Source: Homarus americanus (Eukaryota > Arthropoda > Malacostraca > Decapoda > Nephropidae). From it: 64,000 nucleotides of DNA. The position numbers and the translations under genes were made by a program. The DNA lies in assembly GCF_018991925.1 (NCBI RefSeq), contig NW_024748921.1, positions 16,001 to 80,000 on the forward strand, in the 5' to 3' direction. Each line of letters begins with the position of its first letter. Position 1 is the first letter of the stretch. Below the pieces are notes generated by a model, which had not been told where the DNA came from, did no database searches, and saw only the letters and a list, made by a program, of their open reading frames with translations. Below, piece by piece: positions 21,546-31,101 of the stretch.

Positions 21546-22766
21546 TTGATGACAAACGACTACTGTCAGTGTACAGGAAGTGCTAGTATGTGTTGGTGTT
21601 GCACGATGAACAAAATAACGAAAACAGTGGTGTCCGGGTGGCGTAAAATGAAGCGGCTCCTGTGCTGCAAAAAACCACTTACCGACTCCACTCCCCACTC
21701 TCCTCAACCCACTCCACTCCCTACACCTACTCTCACTACTCCCCCCCTCGTTTCTCTCACCACCCCCTTTCTTGTGTCTAAGAGCATCTCAATTCCCCCC
21801 CACACTTCTTTCCCCACACCTCGTCACTCACCCACCCTCACCCCACACCCCTTCCTTCCTCTCACTACTTCCACTCGCACCGCTCTGTCTCGCATGTCAA
21901 CGAGCAACACAACTCTACCCCACTGTACTCCATCAACACCTCTTCCCTCATCTACCCACACCCCCCTCATCTCCCCATTCCCTCTCTCACTCATCCACTC
22001 CCCCTCATTTTCCCACCCCTCTCATTGCTCTCCCCATTCCAACTCACCCGATTACATTTTGCTGTCTCTTACGGAGGTGCAAACAATGCCAATTATAAGG
22101 CGACTTGGGGCAGGGAGTTTCGGGATAGTTGACCTCATAATGTATAATAAGGACCTTAAGGTTTTAAAAAAAATGAAAAGAGTAAATTATGCGACATTCA
22201 TTAAAGAAGTGAAGATTCAAAGGAAGCTTGACGGTGCCGGTGGTGCCCCCCGTATACACGCAGTGTGTCAAGAAGATTCGTCCGTCATCATGGACTACAC
22301 CGGTATAACTTATGATAAGTACATCAATTATGCCACCACAAGACAAAAGGTTCACACACTGGTTAAAATCGCGGAAGCCTTATGTGAGATTCACCAGAAA
22401 AATATATTTCATAATGATTTTAAAAAAAATAATATAACAATTACCGTCGAAGAAAAAGATTCTACCGTCCATATAATCGACTTTGGAAAAGCAACAGACC
22501 ACGACAAGTATATAAACCGCGGTAAAAAATCAAGATATTGGATTGCACCGGAATTCGCCTCTGGTGGCGTCACTTCTGCTGCGTCCGACACTTACTCTTT
22601 TGGACAGCTGGTGCGGGACGTCAGGGACTATATCACTGATAACGGACTAATACTTGAACTCCTTGACATGGTTGTTCAAATGACCACCTGTGAAGATCCT
22701 CTCCACCGCGTACCGCTGACAGAAGTTGTACGCGTCATGAATGAGTTCCTACCAATCGCAAACTGA
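21546..22766 (+). CDS. Single-exon protein kinase-like gene nested in an intron
   Basis: 406 residues without introns. Residues 1-50 are Cys-rich (MCWCCTMN, LLCCKK; possible palmitoylation sites); about 50-175 is a Pro/Ser/Thr-rich low-complexity region; a kinase domain runs from about 181 to the end. Seen: glycine loop LGAGSFGIV, Lys in LKVLKKMK, helix-C Glu in FIKEVKI, catalytic loop FHNDFKKNN (Asp and Asn kept, the Arg of HRD replaced by Asn), DFGKA, IAPEF, and SDTYSFGQLVRD for subdomain IX. All residues needed for catalysis are present, so activity is plausible; substrate unknown. It lies antisense in the intron between E19 and E20. The intronless form suggests a retrocopy or mobile/viral acquisition, which is inference. 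The first ATG was chosen; downstream ATGs are possible. Confidence 0.85.
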   Translation: MMTNDYCQCTGSASMCWCCTMNKITKTVVSGWRKMKRLLCCKKPLTDSTPHSPQPTPLPTPTLTTPPLVSLTTPFLVSKSISIPPHTSFPTPRHSPTLTPHPFLPLTTSTRTALSRMSTSNTTLPHCTPSTPLPSSTHTPLISPFPLSLIHSPSFSHPSHCSPHSNSPDYILLSLTEVQTMPIIRRLGAGSFGIVDLIMYNKDLKVLKKMKRVNYATFIKEVKIQRKLDGAGGAPRIHAVCQEDSSVIMDYTGITYDKYINYATTRQKVHTLVKIAEALCEIHQKNIFHNDFKKNNITITVEEKDSTVHIIDFGKATDHDKYINRGKKSRYWIAPEFASGGVTSAASDTYSFGQLVRDVRDYITDNGLILELLDMVVQMTTCEDPLHRVPLTEVVRVMNEFLPIAN

Positions 22767-22863
22767 TCCTCCCCCTGGCCAGCTAATCCTCCCCCTGGCC
22801 AGCTACTCCACCCCTGACCGGCTAATCCACCCCTGGCCGGTCAATCCTCCCCCTGGCCAGCTG
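22767..22863. repeat. Short tandem repeat after the kinase stop
   Basis: Five imperfect units of about 20 bp around CCTCCCCCTGGCCAGCTAAT, immediately after the TGA of the kinase gene, presumably in its 3' UTR. Confidence 0.85.
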
Positions 22864-22878
22864 ACATGTTCATAAAAT

Positions 22879-22888
22879 AATAAATAAA
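22879..22888 (+). terminator. Candidate polyadenylation signal of the kinase gene
   Basis: Overlapping AATAAATAAA about 115 bp after the stop codon, the usual polyadenylation hexamer. Confidence 0.5.
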
Positions 22889-23480
22889 ATTTACAAAATT
22901 ATTGAATAATGTTTTTATTCCTTTTATAGATATTGTTTATTATGAATTTATTGTGACAATAACATGTACTACAGTATATAAAGACAACTGTTAACTGATT
23001 CTGCTTGTTGAGATACATTCAGTGACACGCTTACAAGTACTGTCATATACATTATAATTTACAACTGTTATGTATCTTATTAGCAGAATAAATAAACAAA
23101 AATTTTTATACCTATACCATATTTTCTACATATAATTGTGACATCATATATGTCTTTGGTATAGGTTAGGTAAGGTTAAGTTAGGTTAGGTTAAGTGAAA
23201 TAAGCAGACGAGAAAATTCTTCAGATCATCCAATCTATATAATGGAAAATATTAACTGATGTTTATGTAGGAGTGATATATCATCAGTTAAACCCAACTA
23301 ATTTAACCTAACCTAACCCAACGGACCGTAACCCAACCAAACCCAACCCAACGGACCGTAACCCAACCAAACCTATCCCATCCCAACCCAACCGAACCCA
23401 ACCTAACCTAACCAACTTTAATATAACCAAACACAACCAAATCAACCATAATCGAACCAACCTTGCAGCCAGAGACTCAC
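22889..23480. repeat. Intron E19-E20: TTAGG-like and CCAACC-like tracts
   Basis: GGTTAGGTAAGGTTAAG-like sequence at 23160-23200 and a reverse-oriented CCTAACC/CCCAACC tract at 23300-23460. Otherwise AT-rich with nothing recognised. Confidence 0.75.
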
Positions 23481-23657
23481 CCCAGTTCAAGTTACAGTGG
23501 TCCCAAGAGCTCAAGAGTCCGGCTGAGTCCACCCTCACGGCGCACCAAGGGCGTGAACGACCTGGTGAGGTAATACAACTCCACCTAGTGATCCCGCCGT
23601 AGGTGAAGGGCAGAGTACACACCTCACCACCCTCTGTTACCACCACCTTCTTCTCTC
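23481..23657 (-). CDS. E19: fibronectin type II module
   Basis: 177 nt, phase 1-1; acceptor CCATTCTACAG, donor CTGGG|GTGAGT. It reads EKKVVVTEGGEV, CTLPFTYGGITRWSC and RPWCAVRVDSAGLLSSWDHC, ending NLNWG. All FN2 landmarks are intact. It is the best template for recognising the decayed E20. Confidence 0.93.
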
Positions 23658-23732
23658 CTGTAGAATGGAGGATATGGGAGACGTAGTATGGAGGATTGTA
23701 GAGGAGGAGGAGGAGGAGGAATGTTATGGAAG

Positions 23733-23766
<34 letters not shown>

Positions 23767-24330
23767 TATTGATTTAAACCCATAATTCCCCCCAAAAATT
23801 AAGAGTTAAATCATTGATCTCCAAGAGTTTAACAATTGTCCATAAAGTCTTAAGCCATCGTCCAAAAATGGATAAATCACCATTCTTAAAGTGACCTAAA
23901 AATTTGACCTAAAAGAAATTTTAAGACGAAATAAAACCTTAATTGAGAATGACTCATAATGATCAGTAATTTATAAGTAACTTGAAATAAAATAGCTATG
24001 ATATTTATAATTTTCTTCAAAGCTAATGAAAATCTAATGTAGGATCACAGAAACATTACTTAAAAGTGACTTGCAAGTAACTTAATAATATAAAGTGAAG
24101 AAGAGGTAAGGTACAGACACTCAAAAAACTATCTGTACTCTGGGTGGTCAATGAACTTCAGAGTGAACACTGTGACTCCTGTTGTCTCGGTAGGGTTGTC
24201 AAAATCCTTCGTCCGCTGTGTCATATTTTCTCAACACAATTTAGTATAGATAACTTTCTTTTGAGTGACTGCACCTTCAAAAATTTCAACTAAAGTCACT
24301 TAAAGACTTATAATTCAGCATGGCACTCAC
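23658..24330. other. Intron E18-E19, AT-rich with a GA tract and one arm of a dispersed repeat
   Basis: (GA)n at 23735-23765, degenerate AAGTCTTAAGCCATCGTCC-like words at 23800-23880, and the 24111-24240 segment that recurs inverted at 33230-33365. Confidence 0.75.
24111..24240 (+). repeat. Dispersed repeat, copy A
   Basis: About 130 bp containing GACTCCTGTTGTCTCGGTAG and CTTCGTCCGCTGTGTCATAT. It matches the reverse complement of 33230-33365 nearly base for base, with only a few differences in the core. Confidence 0.85.
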
Positions 24331-24495
24331 CTAGGTCAGCCACACAGACACCCCAGCCGGTAATAGTGCCTTGGGCGTCTAGCTGAATGGCACACCAGGG
24401 CCGGGAGCTATGAGTGCCAGTGCAAGCGAAGTGCCAACGCTCGGCGTAAGAGAAAGGGAAGTGACAAGGCTGATTCTTGGTGGTCAGGCTGTATC
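24331..24495 (-). CDS. E18: fibronectin type II module, first of the array
   Basis: 165 nt, phase 1-1; acceptor TATAATCTCACACAG, donor ACCTAG|GTGAGT. It reads YSLTTKNQP, CHFPFSYAERWHFAC and RPWCAIQLDAQGTITGWGVC. Full FN2 signature with late Trp. It follows the last EGF exon E17 (phase 2 in, phase 1 out), marking the switch from CCP/EGF to FN2 organisation. Confidence 0.93.
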
Positions 24496-24497
24496 CT

Positions 24498-24561
24498 GTG
24501 TGAGATTATAGATATATAGATAGATAGATAGATAGATCGATAGATCGATAGATAGATATAC

Positions 24562-24648
<87 letters not shown>

Positions 24649-24650
24649 TA
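24498..24650. repeat. TAGA repeat and (ATA)n tail
   Basis: (TAGA)n with TCGA variants at 24508-24556 and about 30 ATA units at 24560-24648. The ATA tract is the 3' tail of the minus-strand SINE that follows. Confidence 0.9.
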
Positions 24651-24651
24651 A

Positions 24652-25003
24652 TAGCTACTCGTGTAACGAGGATGGCCGGCGCTAAGGACCATCTAGGCGA
24701 GAATTTGTTTAAGGTGTAGAAGCTGTCACCAACACAACAACCACACCCTGAGTTAACGAGCTGCATGACCCATTGTCAAGGAATAGTCCGAGAAGACCGG
24801 ACAACTCGCCAACTGCACTGGCTAACCATTACCCCGGAACACGATCCACAAATCGATTAACATCCAGGTCCCAAATTACTGCTGGGTTGACAGAGGCAAA
24901 TGGCGTAAAGAAACTTGCCCATAGTTTCATCTTGCCCGTGGATCGAACCCGGGTCCACTCGCTTGCGAGGAGAGCATGCCGACCATTACATCACAGGTCA
25001 CCA
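24652..25003 (-). mobile_element. tRNA-Ala(CGC)-like SINE with (ATT)n tail
   Basis: Read on the minus strand, the head has an A-box-like region (GTAATGGTCGGCATGC), an anticodon loop CTCGCAA (CGC) and a perfect B box GGTTCGATCC. A body of about 280 bp follows, then an ATT tail at 24560-24648. Its head resembles the SINE at 4729-5103 but the bodies differ. Confidence 0.75.
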
Positions 25004-25020
25004 TACATACAGACACACAC

Positions 25021-25501
25021 TGTAACATAAAAGGGCCACAGTCCCATGTATATACACTGCATTGTCACCTTTATCTGCCCAGCTTACTTCACACTACCCA
25101 AACCACTAGTTAACCAGCAGTCAACAAGTAAGAACACGAGTCATGAGATGGCTCCTGTTTAGTGGAAAACCATCGCCGGCTGTTGGGGGCGCCATCTGTG
25201 ACAGGTGATGTCTACTCTAACCCTGGCAGTCAAAGTCAGTCCTACTCCCACCACCTCGGCTACTTGTTCTCCCTGTCTACTTCGTCGTGGAGTTGAGCGA
25301 CTGTTACCTACACTGCCTGTGCACCGCGGACTCTACTGCCCAGCTATTTATAACGACTATTAGTACAGCTGAATACATTATTGTTCACACTTGTATATGT
25401 GTTATGTGTTGACTTTGTTTTAAGAATATTATATAAAACCAAACCTACAGTAATACATAACTATAAAAGCTCACAATACAAAAAGAGTGTCATTTGTTAC
25501 A
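25021..25501. mobile_element. Candidate solo LTR
   Basis: 481 bp beginning TGTAACA and ending TGTTACA, a perfect 7-bp terminal inverted repeat with TG...CA ends typical of LTRs. An internal TATATAAAA occurs near 25427. No target-site duplication is visible at the flanks, and no internal retrotransposon region or second LTR was found, so the call is tentative. Confidence 0.4.
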
Positions 25502-25792
25502 TAATTGGGCATGAGTATTACAAGGTATTATAACTAAATAATTCCAACCAAAAAGTCCCAAGACACACACAGGTAAGGAAATTATTTAAAATTTTGAGAT
25601 TAAAATAAAAGTAAAAGTTAAAGTAAAGGAATTTAAGATATTTTGCTTTCTTAGTTGCTCAGTTTCCGTAACAATACATACATACATACATACATATAGA
25701 GAGAGATAATGGTGCACACAAAGAGAGAAAGATAGATAATAATAGACAAAAAGAGAGAGAAATAATAGAGAAACTAAGTGCCAATGACTTAC
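25502..25792. other. Intron E17-E18, remainder
   Basis: AT-rich intron with a short (CATA)n at 25676-25695 and GA-rich words at 25697-25770. No feature otherwise. Confidence 0.7.
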
Positions 25793-26031
25793 TCTTGTTA
25801 CAGTGAGGGCCAGTGAAGCCCTCCAGACACCGGCAGGTACTGGGTGCCACACAGACACCACCGTTGAGGCAGCCATGGGGGCACTCTGGTCGGCACCCAA
25901 GCTGACCTCTGATCTTGGTGGTGCCTAAAGGCTCCCATAACCCGTGGCGACAGGTGAAGGTCATGCTGGTGTTGCCAGTCTCCAGACGGTGGTGGTTAAA
26001 GCAGGTGGCCTCAGCCGAGAGACAGTCCTCA
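25793..26031 (-). CDS. E17: CCP second half plus ninth EGF-like module
   Basis: 239 nt, phase 2 in, phase 1 out; acceptor TTATTATTACAG, donor AAGA|GTAAGT. It completes a CCP (CLSAEATCFNHHRLETG, TFTCRHGLWEPLG) and then encodes an EGF-like domain, CPHGCLNGGVCVAPSTCRC followed by LEGFTGPHC. Unlike the other CCP/EGF exons it lacks a following CCP half. This closes the CCP-EGF series and allows phase 1 FN2 exons to follow. Confidence 0.92.
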
Positions 26032-26139
26032 CTGTAATAATAATAATAGTACTGTAATAGTAATTAAGTGTTTATATTAGGTTTATGAATCTTTAAACTC
26101 TGACATTTTTTAAACAACTGTGTTTTGTGACATCGTCCT

Positions 26140-26290
26140 GAAAGGGTAAAACCATCGTCCTCAAAGGGCTAAACCATCGTCCTCAAAGGGCTAAGTCATT
26201 TTCCTCAAAATTTTAAACTATTGTGATCAAAGGGTTAAACCATTGTCCTCGAAGAGTTAAACCATTGTCCTCAAAGGGTTAATCCATACC
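26140..26290. repeat. Degenerate 21-22-bp repeat (AAACCATCGTCCTCAAAGGG)
   Basis: Six or seven imperfect units of the type GGGTTAAACCATTGTCCTCAA in the E16-E17 intron. They resemble units of the arrays at 38380-38870 and 58960-59375. Confidence 0.8.
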
Positions 26291-26329
26291 TGGTAATTCT
26301 TAACCTGACCAGCTAACAAAAACACCCAC

Positions 26330-26623
26330 CTGACGCTGATGTTCACCTGGCCCACGACATCGGGGGCTCCTCGACACCTGAGGAACTGACAGAAGGGGCC
26401 CACGTATTGGTCTGTACAGGCACACAGATCCGGGGCGACACAAGTACCGCCGTTGACACAGGGCTTGACGCAGTAGGGGGAGCACCGCAGGGAATCAGCA
26501 GCCATGGATGGTGTGCCCACCGTCTTCCAAGTGCCCTCCACACACTCCACCTTCACCAGACGCCTCCCGGAAAACATAACATATCTATCGAAGCATAACA
26601 CAATCGCCTCGTTGCCCCCAGGA
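26330..26623 (-). CDS. E16: CCP second half, EGF, CCP first half
   Basis: 294 nt, phase 2-2; acceptor CCTGACGGTGACAG, donor GTCAG|GTGGGT. The CCP part reads AIVLCFDRYVMFSGRRLVKV and ECVEGTWKTVG. The EGF-like part is CVKPCVNGGTCVAPDLCAC then TDQYVGPFC. It ends with a new CCP start, RCRGAPDVVGQVNISVR. The module order repeats in E10-E15. Confidence 0.93.
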
Positions 26624-26848
26624 CTGTCACCGTCAGGAGAAGGAGAGATCATAAGACATATTTTTTTTAGGCTGTGAATTTGGTACTTAACCCCAGATGT
26701 AATACTTCGAGGATACACATAAGGGAATTCTGTGTGTTAGATGTAACTGTTTCGTCATATAATTATAAAAAATATAAGGAATACAGAAATATACATATGC
26801 ATCCAAGGTTGTGTATACCAACATGGTAAAAGAGTAATACAGCCATAC

Positions 26849-27127
26849 CTAATTTGCATATGAGAGAAGGGTACAGTGGACGGTGGTGCTGTACAAAGGA
26901 GGGCCTTACAGCGAGGGCCATGGAAGCCGGCGGGACAGGCACAGGTGTTGGGGCCGTTACAGGTGCCTCCATTACCACAGGGGGGCACACAGCTGGGGAC
27001 ACACAGTGGCTCCTCCCCCAGACCTGCAGGCACCATCCACTCCCCAGACACACACTCCAGCAACAGATCAGAGGTCTTCGCCCCCAGTGAGTACCCTGAC
27101 TTACACGTCACTGAAGCTCTTGATGAA
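26849..27127 (-). CDS. E15: CCP second half, EGF, CCP first half
   Basis: 279 nt, phase 2-2; acceptor GATGATCTTACAG, donor ATTAG|GTATGG. CCP part VTCKSGYSLGAKTSD and LECVSGEWMVPAG; EGF-like part CVPPCGNGGTCNGPNTCAC then PAGFHGPRC; new CCP start LCTAPPSTVPFSHMQIR. Extracellular module exon of the same series as E10-E16. Confidence 0.93.
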
Positions 27128-27343
27128 CTGTAAGATCATCACCGTTTCAGAGGCAGCAACATATATTATACGTAAATACAAGTCTTCTCCCTATATATGC
27201 ACGTCCATATCCTCTCCCCCTTCCTTCATCCCCTACCCAGCTTCCAGTCCTTCCTCTATCTTCCCATCACCTCCCCAGCAACAAACCCTCACCCCCACCT
27301 CTCTCATCCCCTCCCCAGCGACACCCAGAACTCCCACACTCAC

Positions 27344-27652
27344 TTGTATTTGATGAAAGCGTTGGGGAAGGTAGGCGGTTCTTTCCAGCAAAATTCCGGC
27401 CGGAGGAGTTGACAGCGCTCGCCGGTATAGGGCTCCTGACAGCGGCACTTGTTGGGCGTGACACACTCCCCGTGGTTGAGACAGGGCGGGTCACACTGAG
27501 GGAAGCAGGCTAATCTCTGGCTGGGTTGGATGCAGACGTCATGGGGAGTGTTAGGCGGACACCAGGCACCCTCTAGGCACCACAGCTCCACCTGGCTGGC
27601 ACCCGAAGGTAAGGTAAAGCCAGCCCGGCACGCCACCACCAGACCACGAGGG
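27344..27652 (-). CDS. E14: CCP second half, EGF, CCP first half
   Basis: 309 nt, phase 2-2; acceptor GCATCACCGCTACAG, donor TACAA|GTGAGT. CCP part VVACRAGFTLPSGASQVEL and WCLEGAWCPPN, with two extra Cys relative to sister exons (WCPP, DVCIQPS). EGF-like part CDPPCLNHGECVTPNKCRC then QEPYTGERC; new CCP start FCWKEPPTFPNAFIKYK. The extra Cys pair may add a disulfide. Confidence 0.93.
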
Positions 27653-28224
27653 CTGTAGCGGTGATGCAACAAACTTTATTAAGTAAACAAGATGGCATTT
27701 GTTTTCTCCTGTAACCTGGAAACAAAACAATCCAACACTCTCCTTGTACACTACTGGATTAAAAATAACTCTAAATACACAACACCAAAATTTACAATAT
27801 CATATTTTACTTTAATTTACAACAAACTACAAAACTCAACTAACTCAACTAACTCAACTCACTAGATGATACACAAATAAACATCTACTGCACACAATTA
27901 CTTCTCTATTAAACACACATCATCATTATTCAGTCACTTGCGTTAATACACCGGAATGAATTAGTAATAAATGGAGGTGTTTAGTGAGGCAAGTGAGGAG
28001 AGGATCTTACCTAATGGGGGAGGAGCTTTGGTGAGGAGCTTTGGGGAGGAGCTTTGGTGAGGAGCTTTGGGGAGGAGCTTTGGGGAGGAGCTTTGGTGAG
28101 GAGCTTTGGGGAGGAGCTTACCTAATGGGGAGGAGCTTTGGTGAGGAGCTTTGGGGAGGAGCTTACCTAATGGGGAGGAGCTTACCTAATGGGGACGAGA
28201 TTACCTAATGGGGAGTACACTTAC
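27653..28224. repeat. Intron E13-E14 with a GGAGGAGCTT minisatellite
   Basis: 28012-28205 is an array of GAGGAGCTTTGGG and GGAGCTTACCTAATGGGGA units. On the transcribed strand several units contain ATTAG|GTAAG, a good splice-donor match, just downstream of the true E13 donor. 27700-28000 is AT-rich with nothing recognised. Confidence 0.85.
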
Positions 28225-28512
28225 CTTATATGTATGACAGAGTTGGGTATCGGCAAGGGAGGGCCGAGACAGGTTGGTGGTGGAAGCTTCTCACACAATG
28301 GCCCTGTATATGAATTAATACAGTGGCACTGGTTGGCACCGATACATACACCGCCGTTCTGGCACCCTCCAACACACAAGGGGCGGCACTCAGGGTGGTG
28401 GTTAAGGCTGTTCGGGAAGGTCCACTGGCCGTAGTTACATACAAACTTAATCCGAGTCTCACCCGAGCTCAGAGCGAAGCCAGCAGTACACTCAGCCAAC
28501 CCAACTGTGGAG
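28225..28512 (-). CDS. E13: CCP second half, EGF, CCP first half
   Basis: 288 nt, phase 2-2; acceptor GCCACTCACAG, donor ATAAG|GTAAGT. CCP part LAECTAGFALSSGETRIKF and VCNYGQWTFPNS; EGF-like part CVGGCQNGGVCIGANQCHC then INSYTGPLC; new CCP start TCLGPPLPIPNSVIHIR. A second AG eight bases into the exon would change the phase and is not used in this model. Confidence 0.93.
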
Positions 28513-28749
28513 CTGTGAGTGGCAGACCAATGACATTATGGAGAAGTCAGACAAAATGGATAATTCTGGACAAAATGGATGTTGGTCAAAAATGGATAAG
28601 TTGGACAAAATGGATAAGATCGGTCAAAATAGAACAATCTGAAAAGAATGGATAAGTTAGGACAAATATGTATAAATCAGGACAAAATGGATAAGTCGGG
28701 ATAAAATGGACAATGATTTACAGCACTACAATCAACACTACTCACTCAC
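28513..28749. repeat. Intron E12-E13 with GGACAAAATGGATAAGT repeats
   Basis: 28540-28710 is a degenerate tandem tract with units like GACAAAATGGATAAGTT. Confidence 0.85.
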
Positions 28750-29049
28750 CTATAATTTAAATGTGCGTTCGTGATGGTTGGAGGCGGCGACACACAATCG
28801 TTCCCTCTTGCCTGCCTACACAGTGGACCATCGTAAGACGCAGGACACGCACAGGTGTTGGGTGCCACGCAAGTACCTCCGTTCTGGCACTCCTCTTGAC
28901 ATACGGGGTGGCACTCTAGCTTGTTATCGTTGAGGTTGAGGCCAGCAGTATCAGGCACCCATTGGCCATTGACACAGGTAATGTTGAGGGTAGCACAGTC
29001 CTTCCCCAGCAGGTAGCCTTGGAGACACACAGCTTGGGTGGTAATGGGG
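28750..29049 (-). CDS. E12: CCP second half, EGF, CCP first half
   Basis: 300 nt, phase 2-2; acceptor GTCGACCTCCCCCAG, donor TATAG|GTGAGT. CCP part QAVCLQGYLLGKDCATL and NITCVNGQWVPD; EGF-like part CQEECQNGGTCVAPNTCAC then PASYDGPLC; new CCP start DCVSPPPTITNAHLNYR. Confidence 0.93.
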
Positions 29050-29349
29050 CTGGGGGAGGTCGACAGGTGAGAGGAAGGGGGGAGGTCGACAGGTGTGAGG
29101 GTGGGGTAGGTCGACAGGTGTGATGGTTGGGGGAGGTCGACAGGCGTGAAGGAGATCAGACAGGTGAGAGGAAGGGGGGAGGTCGACAGGTGTGAGGGTG
29201 GGGGAGGTCGACAGGTGTGATGGTTGGGGGAGGTCGACAGGCGTGAAGGAGATCGATAGGTGTGAGGAGAGGGGGAGCAGGGTTAAAGTTATTAGTGTGA
29301 AATAGATCTAGAGGTCAAGTATATTAAAACAAATAAAGATTTGTACATG

Positions 29350-29391
<42 letters not shown>

Positions 29392-29467
29392 GTATGTATG
29401 TATGTATGTATGTATGTATGTATGTATGTATGTATGCCTCTCTCTCTCTCTAAAGGTCACCACTCAC
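29050..29467. repeat. Intron E11-E12: GGAGGTCGACAGGTGTGA minisatellite, CT and TATG repeats
   Basis: 29045-29275 holds eight or so units around GGGGGAGGTCGACAGGTGTG in two higher-order blocks. (CT)n at 29355-29387 and (TATG)n at 29388-29437 lie just after the E11 donor on the transcribed strand. Confidence 0.9.
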
Positions 29468-29758
29468 TCGTATCTCATGACGGCGTTCCCGACATAAGGC
29501 GCTGGATCGAAACACCTGACCACTTGACAGGTATCCCCGGCAAACTCCTCCGGGCATCGACACACCCCTGGCACTACACACCTGCCTCCGTGGACACAGG
29601 GCGGGGAACAGAGAGCCTCACACACCTGTTCCTTGGCGCTAGCGGCGGCATCAAGGCCAGGTAAGAGCCACGAACCTGCCACACAGGTGAAGTTGAGAGA
29701 GGTCATCCCATTCTTGAAGGTGTAGCCGTCGCGACACTCAGCTCTGGCATGGTTCTTC
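29468..29758 (-). CDS. E11: CCP second half, EGF, CCP first half
   Basis: 291 nt, phase 2-2; acceptor CTCACCCCCACCAG, donor TACGA|GTGAGT. CCP part RAECRDGYTFKNGMTSL and NFTCVAGSWLLPG; EGF-like part CSPPCVHGGRCVVPGVCRC then PEEFAGDTC; new CCP start RCFDPAPYVGNAVMRYE. NFT is an N-glycosylation sequon. Confidence 0.93.
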
Positions 29759-30573
29759 CTGGTGGGGGTGAGAGGGTCAGTGTGAGATAGATTTAAGAGA
29801 GAGAGAGAGAGAGAGAGGGGGGGGAAGAAAGTGAGAGAGTGACTAGGATAGATAGATGTAGATAGAGACAGGGTAGAGTAGAAAGAGAGAGAGAAGTTAA
29901 GAAAGTGAAAATGAGAGAGAGAAATCGAAAGAAAGTAATTGACAGAGAGAGAGAGAGAGAGGAAAGATAAAGAGAGAAATGTGAAAACAGAGAGTCGTCG
30001 ATAGAAAGAGAAAGCAAAGAGAAACAATGAGACAAAAAAAAGAGACTGTGGTGCTAGTATTCAAAGTCTCTCTCTCTGGGTCCATCCAACAATAAAGTCA
30101 GTCTGAGGATATATATTTTAACCTGTCTATATTTACAGGTGTGTCGGTAAATATCGCGGCAGTAATGTTGAAAGCCGAGTCCTAGCAACACAGAGAGGGC
30201 AGTCCGATAAAGTGCCCGATATACGACCCTCACACATGGGCTGGAATGGTTAGTGAGTGGGTGGGTGGGTGGGTGGGTGGGTTGGTGGGTGGATGGCGAA
30301 CATTGAAAGCAGTAGAGAGAGTTATTGTATTGTATTGATTGTTGAAGACACTGTATGTAGTACTTTACGTTAGGAACAACATTCGTAATTCGATGTCCAT
30401 GTGTAGTAGGTCTATGTCCACATTCCCTAAGCCAAGGATCACATACTCCCAGTCAAGGATCACATACTACAAGTCAAGGATCACATACTCCAAGTCAAGG
30501 ATCACATACTCCAAGTCAAGGATCACATACTCCAAGTCAAGGATCACATACTCCAAGTCAAGGGTCACATTAC
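29759..30573. repeat. Intron E10-E11: GA-rich tract, GTGG repeat and a 21-bp array
   Basis: GA-rich degenerate sequence at 29795-30075; (GTGG)n at 30258-30292; about six units of CAAGTCAAGGATCACATACTC at 30435-30565, ending at the E10 donor. No gene seen. Confidence 0.85.
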
Positions 30574-30864
30574 CTGATCACGAGGGCAGCGTTATACACT
30601 CTGGGCGGCGCCACACACTCCATCACCTCACACCTGGGGCCGGAGAACCCCTCGGGGCACCAACACCTGCCATCAGAGCGACATGCCCCTCCGTGTTGAC
30701 AAGGCTGACCACAGAAGCCCTTGGGGAGACAAATAGCCTCTCCTCCCATCTCCTGAAGGGGCAGGACCCAGGAACCAGCCTCACATGTCACAATCGCCGA
30801 ATTCGAACCGGAGGGGAAGACTCGACCAGGTTTACACTTTGCCAGAGCCTCCATGCCACTGGGG
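30574..30864 (-). CDS. E10: CCP second half, EGF, CCP first half
   Basis: 291 nt, phase 2-2; acceptor GCATGACCTTCACAG, donor ATCAG|GTAATG (weaker than its neighbours). CCP part EALAKCKPGRVFPSGSNSA and VTCEAGSWVLPL; EGF-like part CGQPCQHGGACRSDGRCWC then PEGFSGPRC; new CCP start ECVAPPRVYNAALVIR. Confidence 0.92.
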
Positions 30865-31101
30865 CTGTGAAGGTCATGCAATGGGTAAGACGTGAGTTAC
30901 TGTATGAGTATATTTGTGTATTATTATTTATTGTGTATTTGTGTATTGGTTTGGTTAAGTGATGGGGACATTGGAATATGACTTCACTTAATTTAACCTA
31001 ACCTATTCTAACCAATCATTATCTAACCCAACCTATCCTAACTCAATTAAACCGAACCCAATCTATAACGTAACCTCACCAAACCACAAAAATACACTCA
31101 C
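30865..31101. other. Intron E9-E10
   Basis: AT-rich intron with a CCTAACC/AACCCAACC-like tract at 30990-31085. No other feature. Confidence 0.7.
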
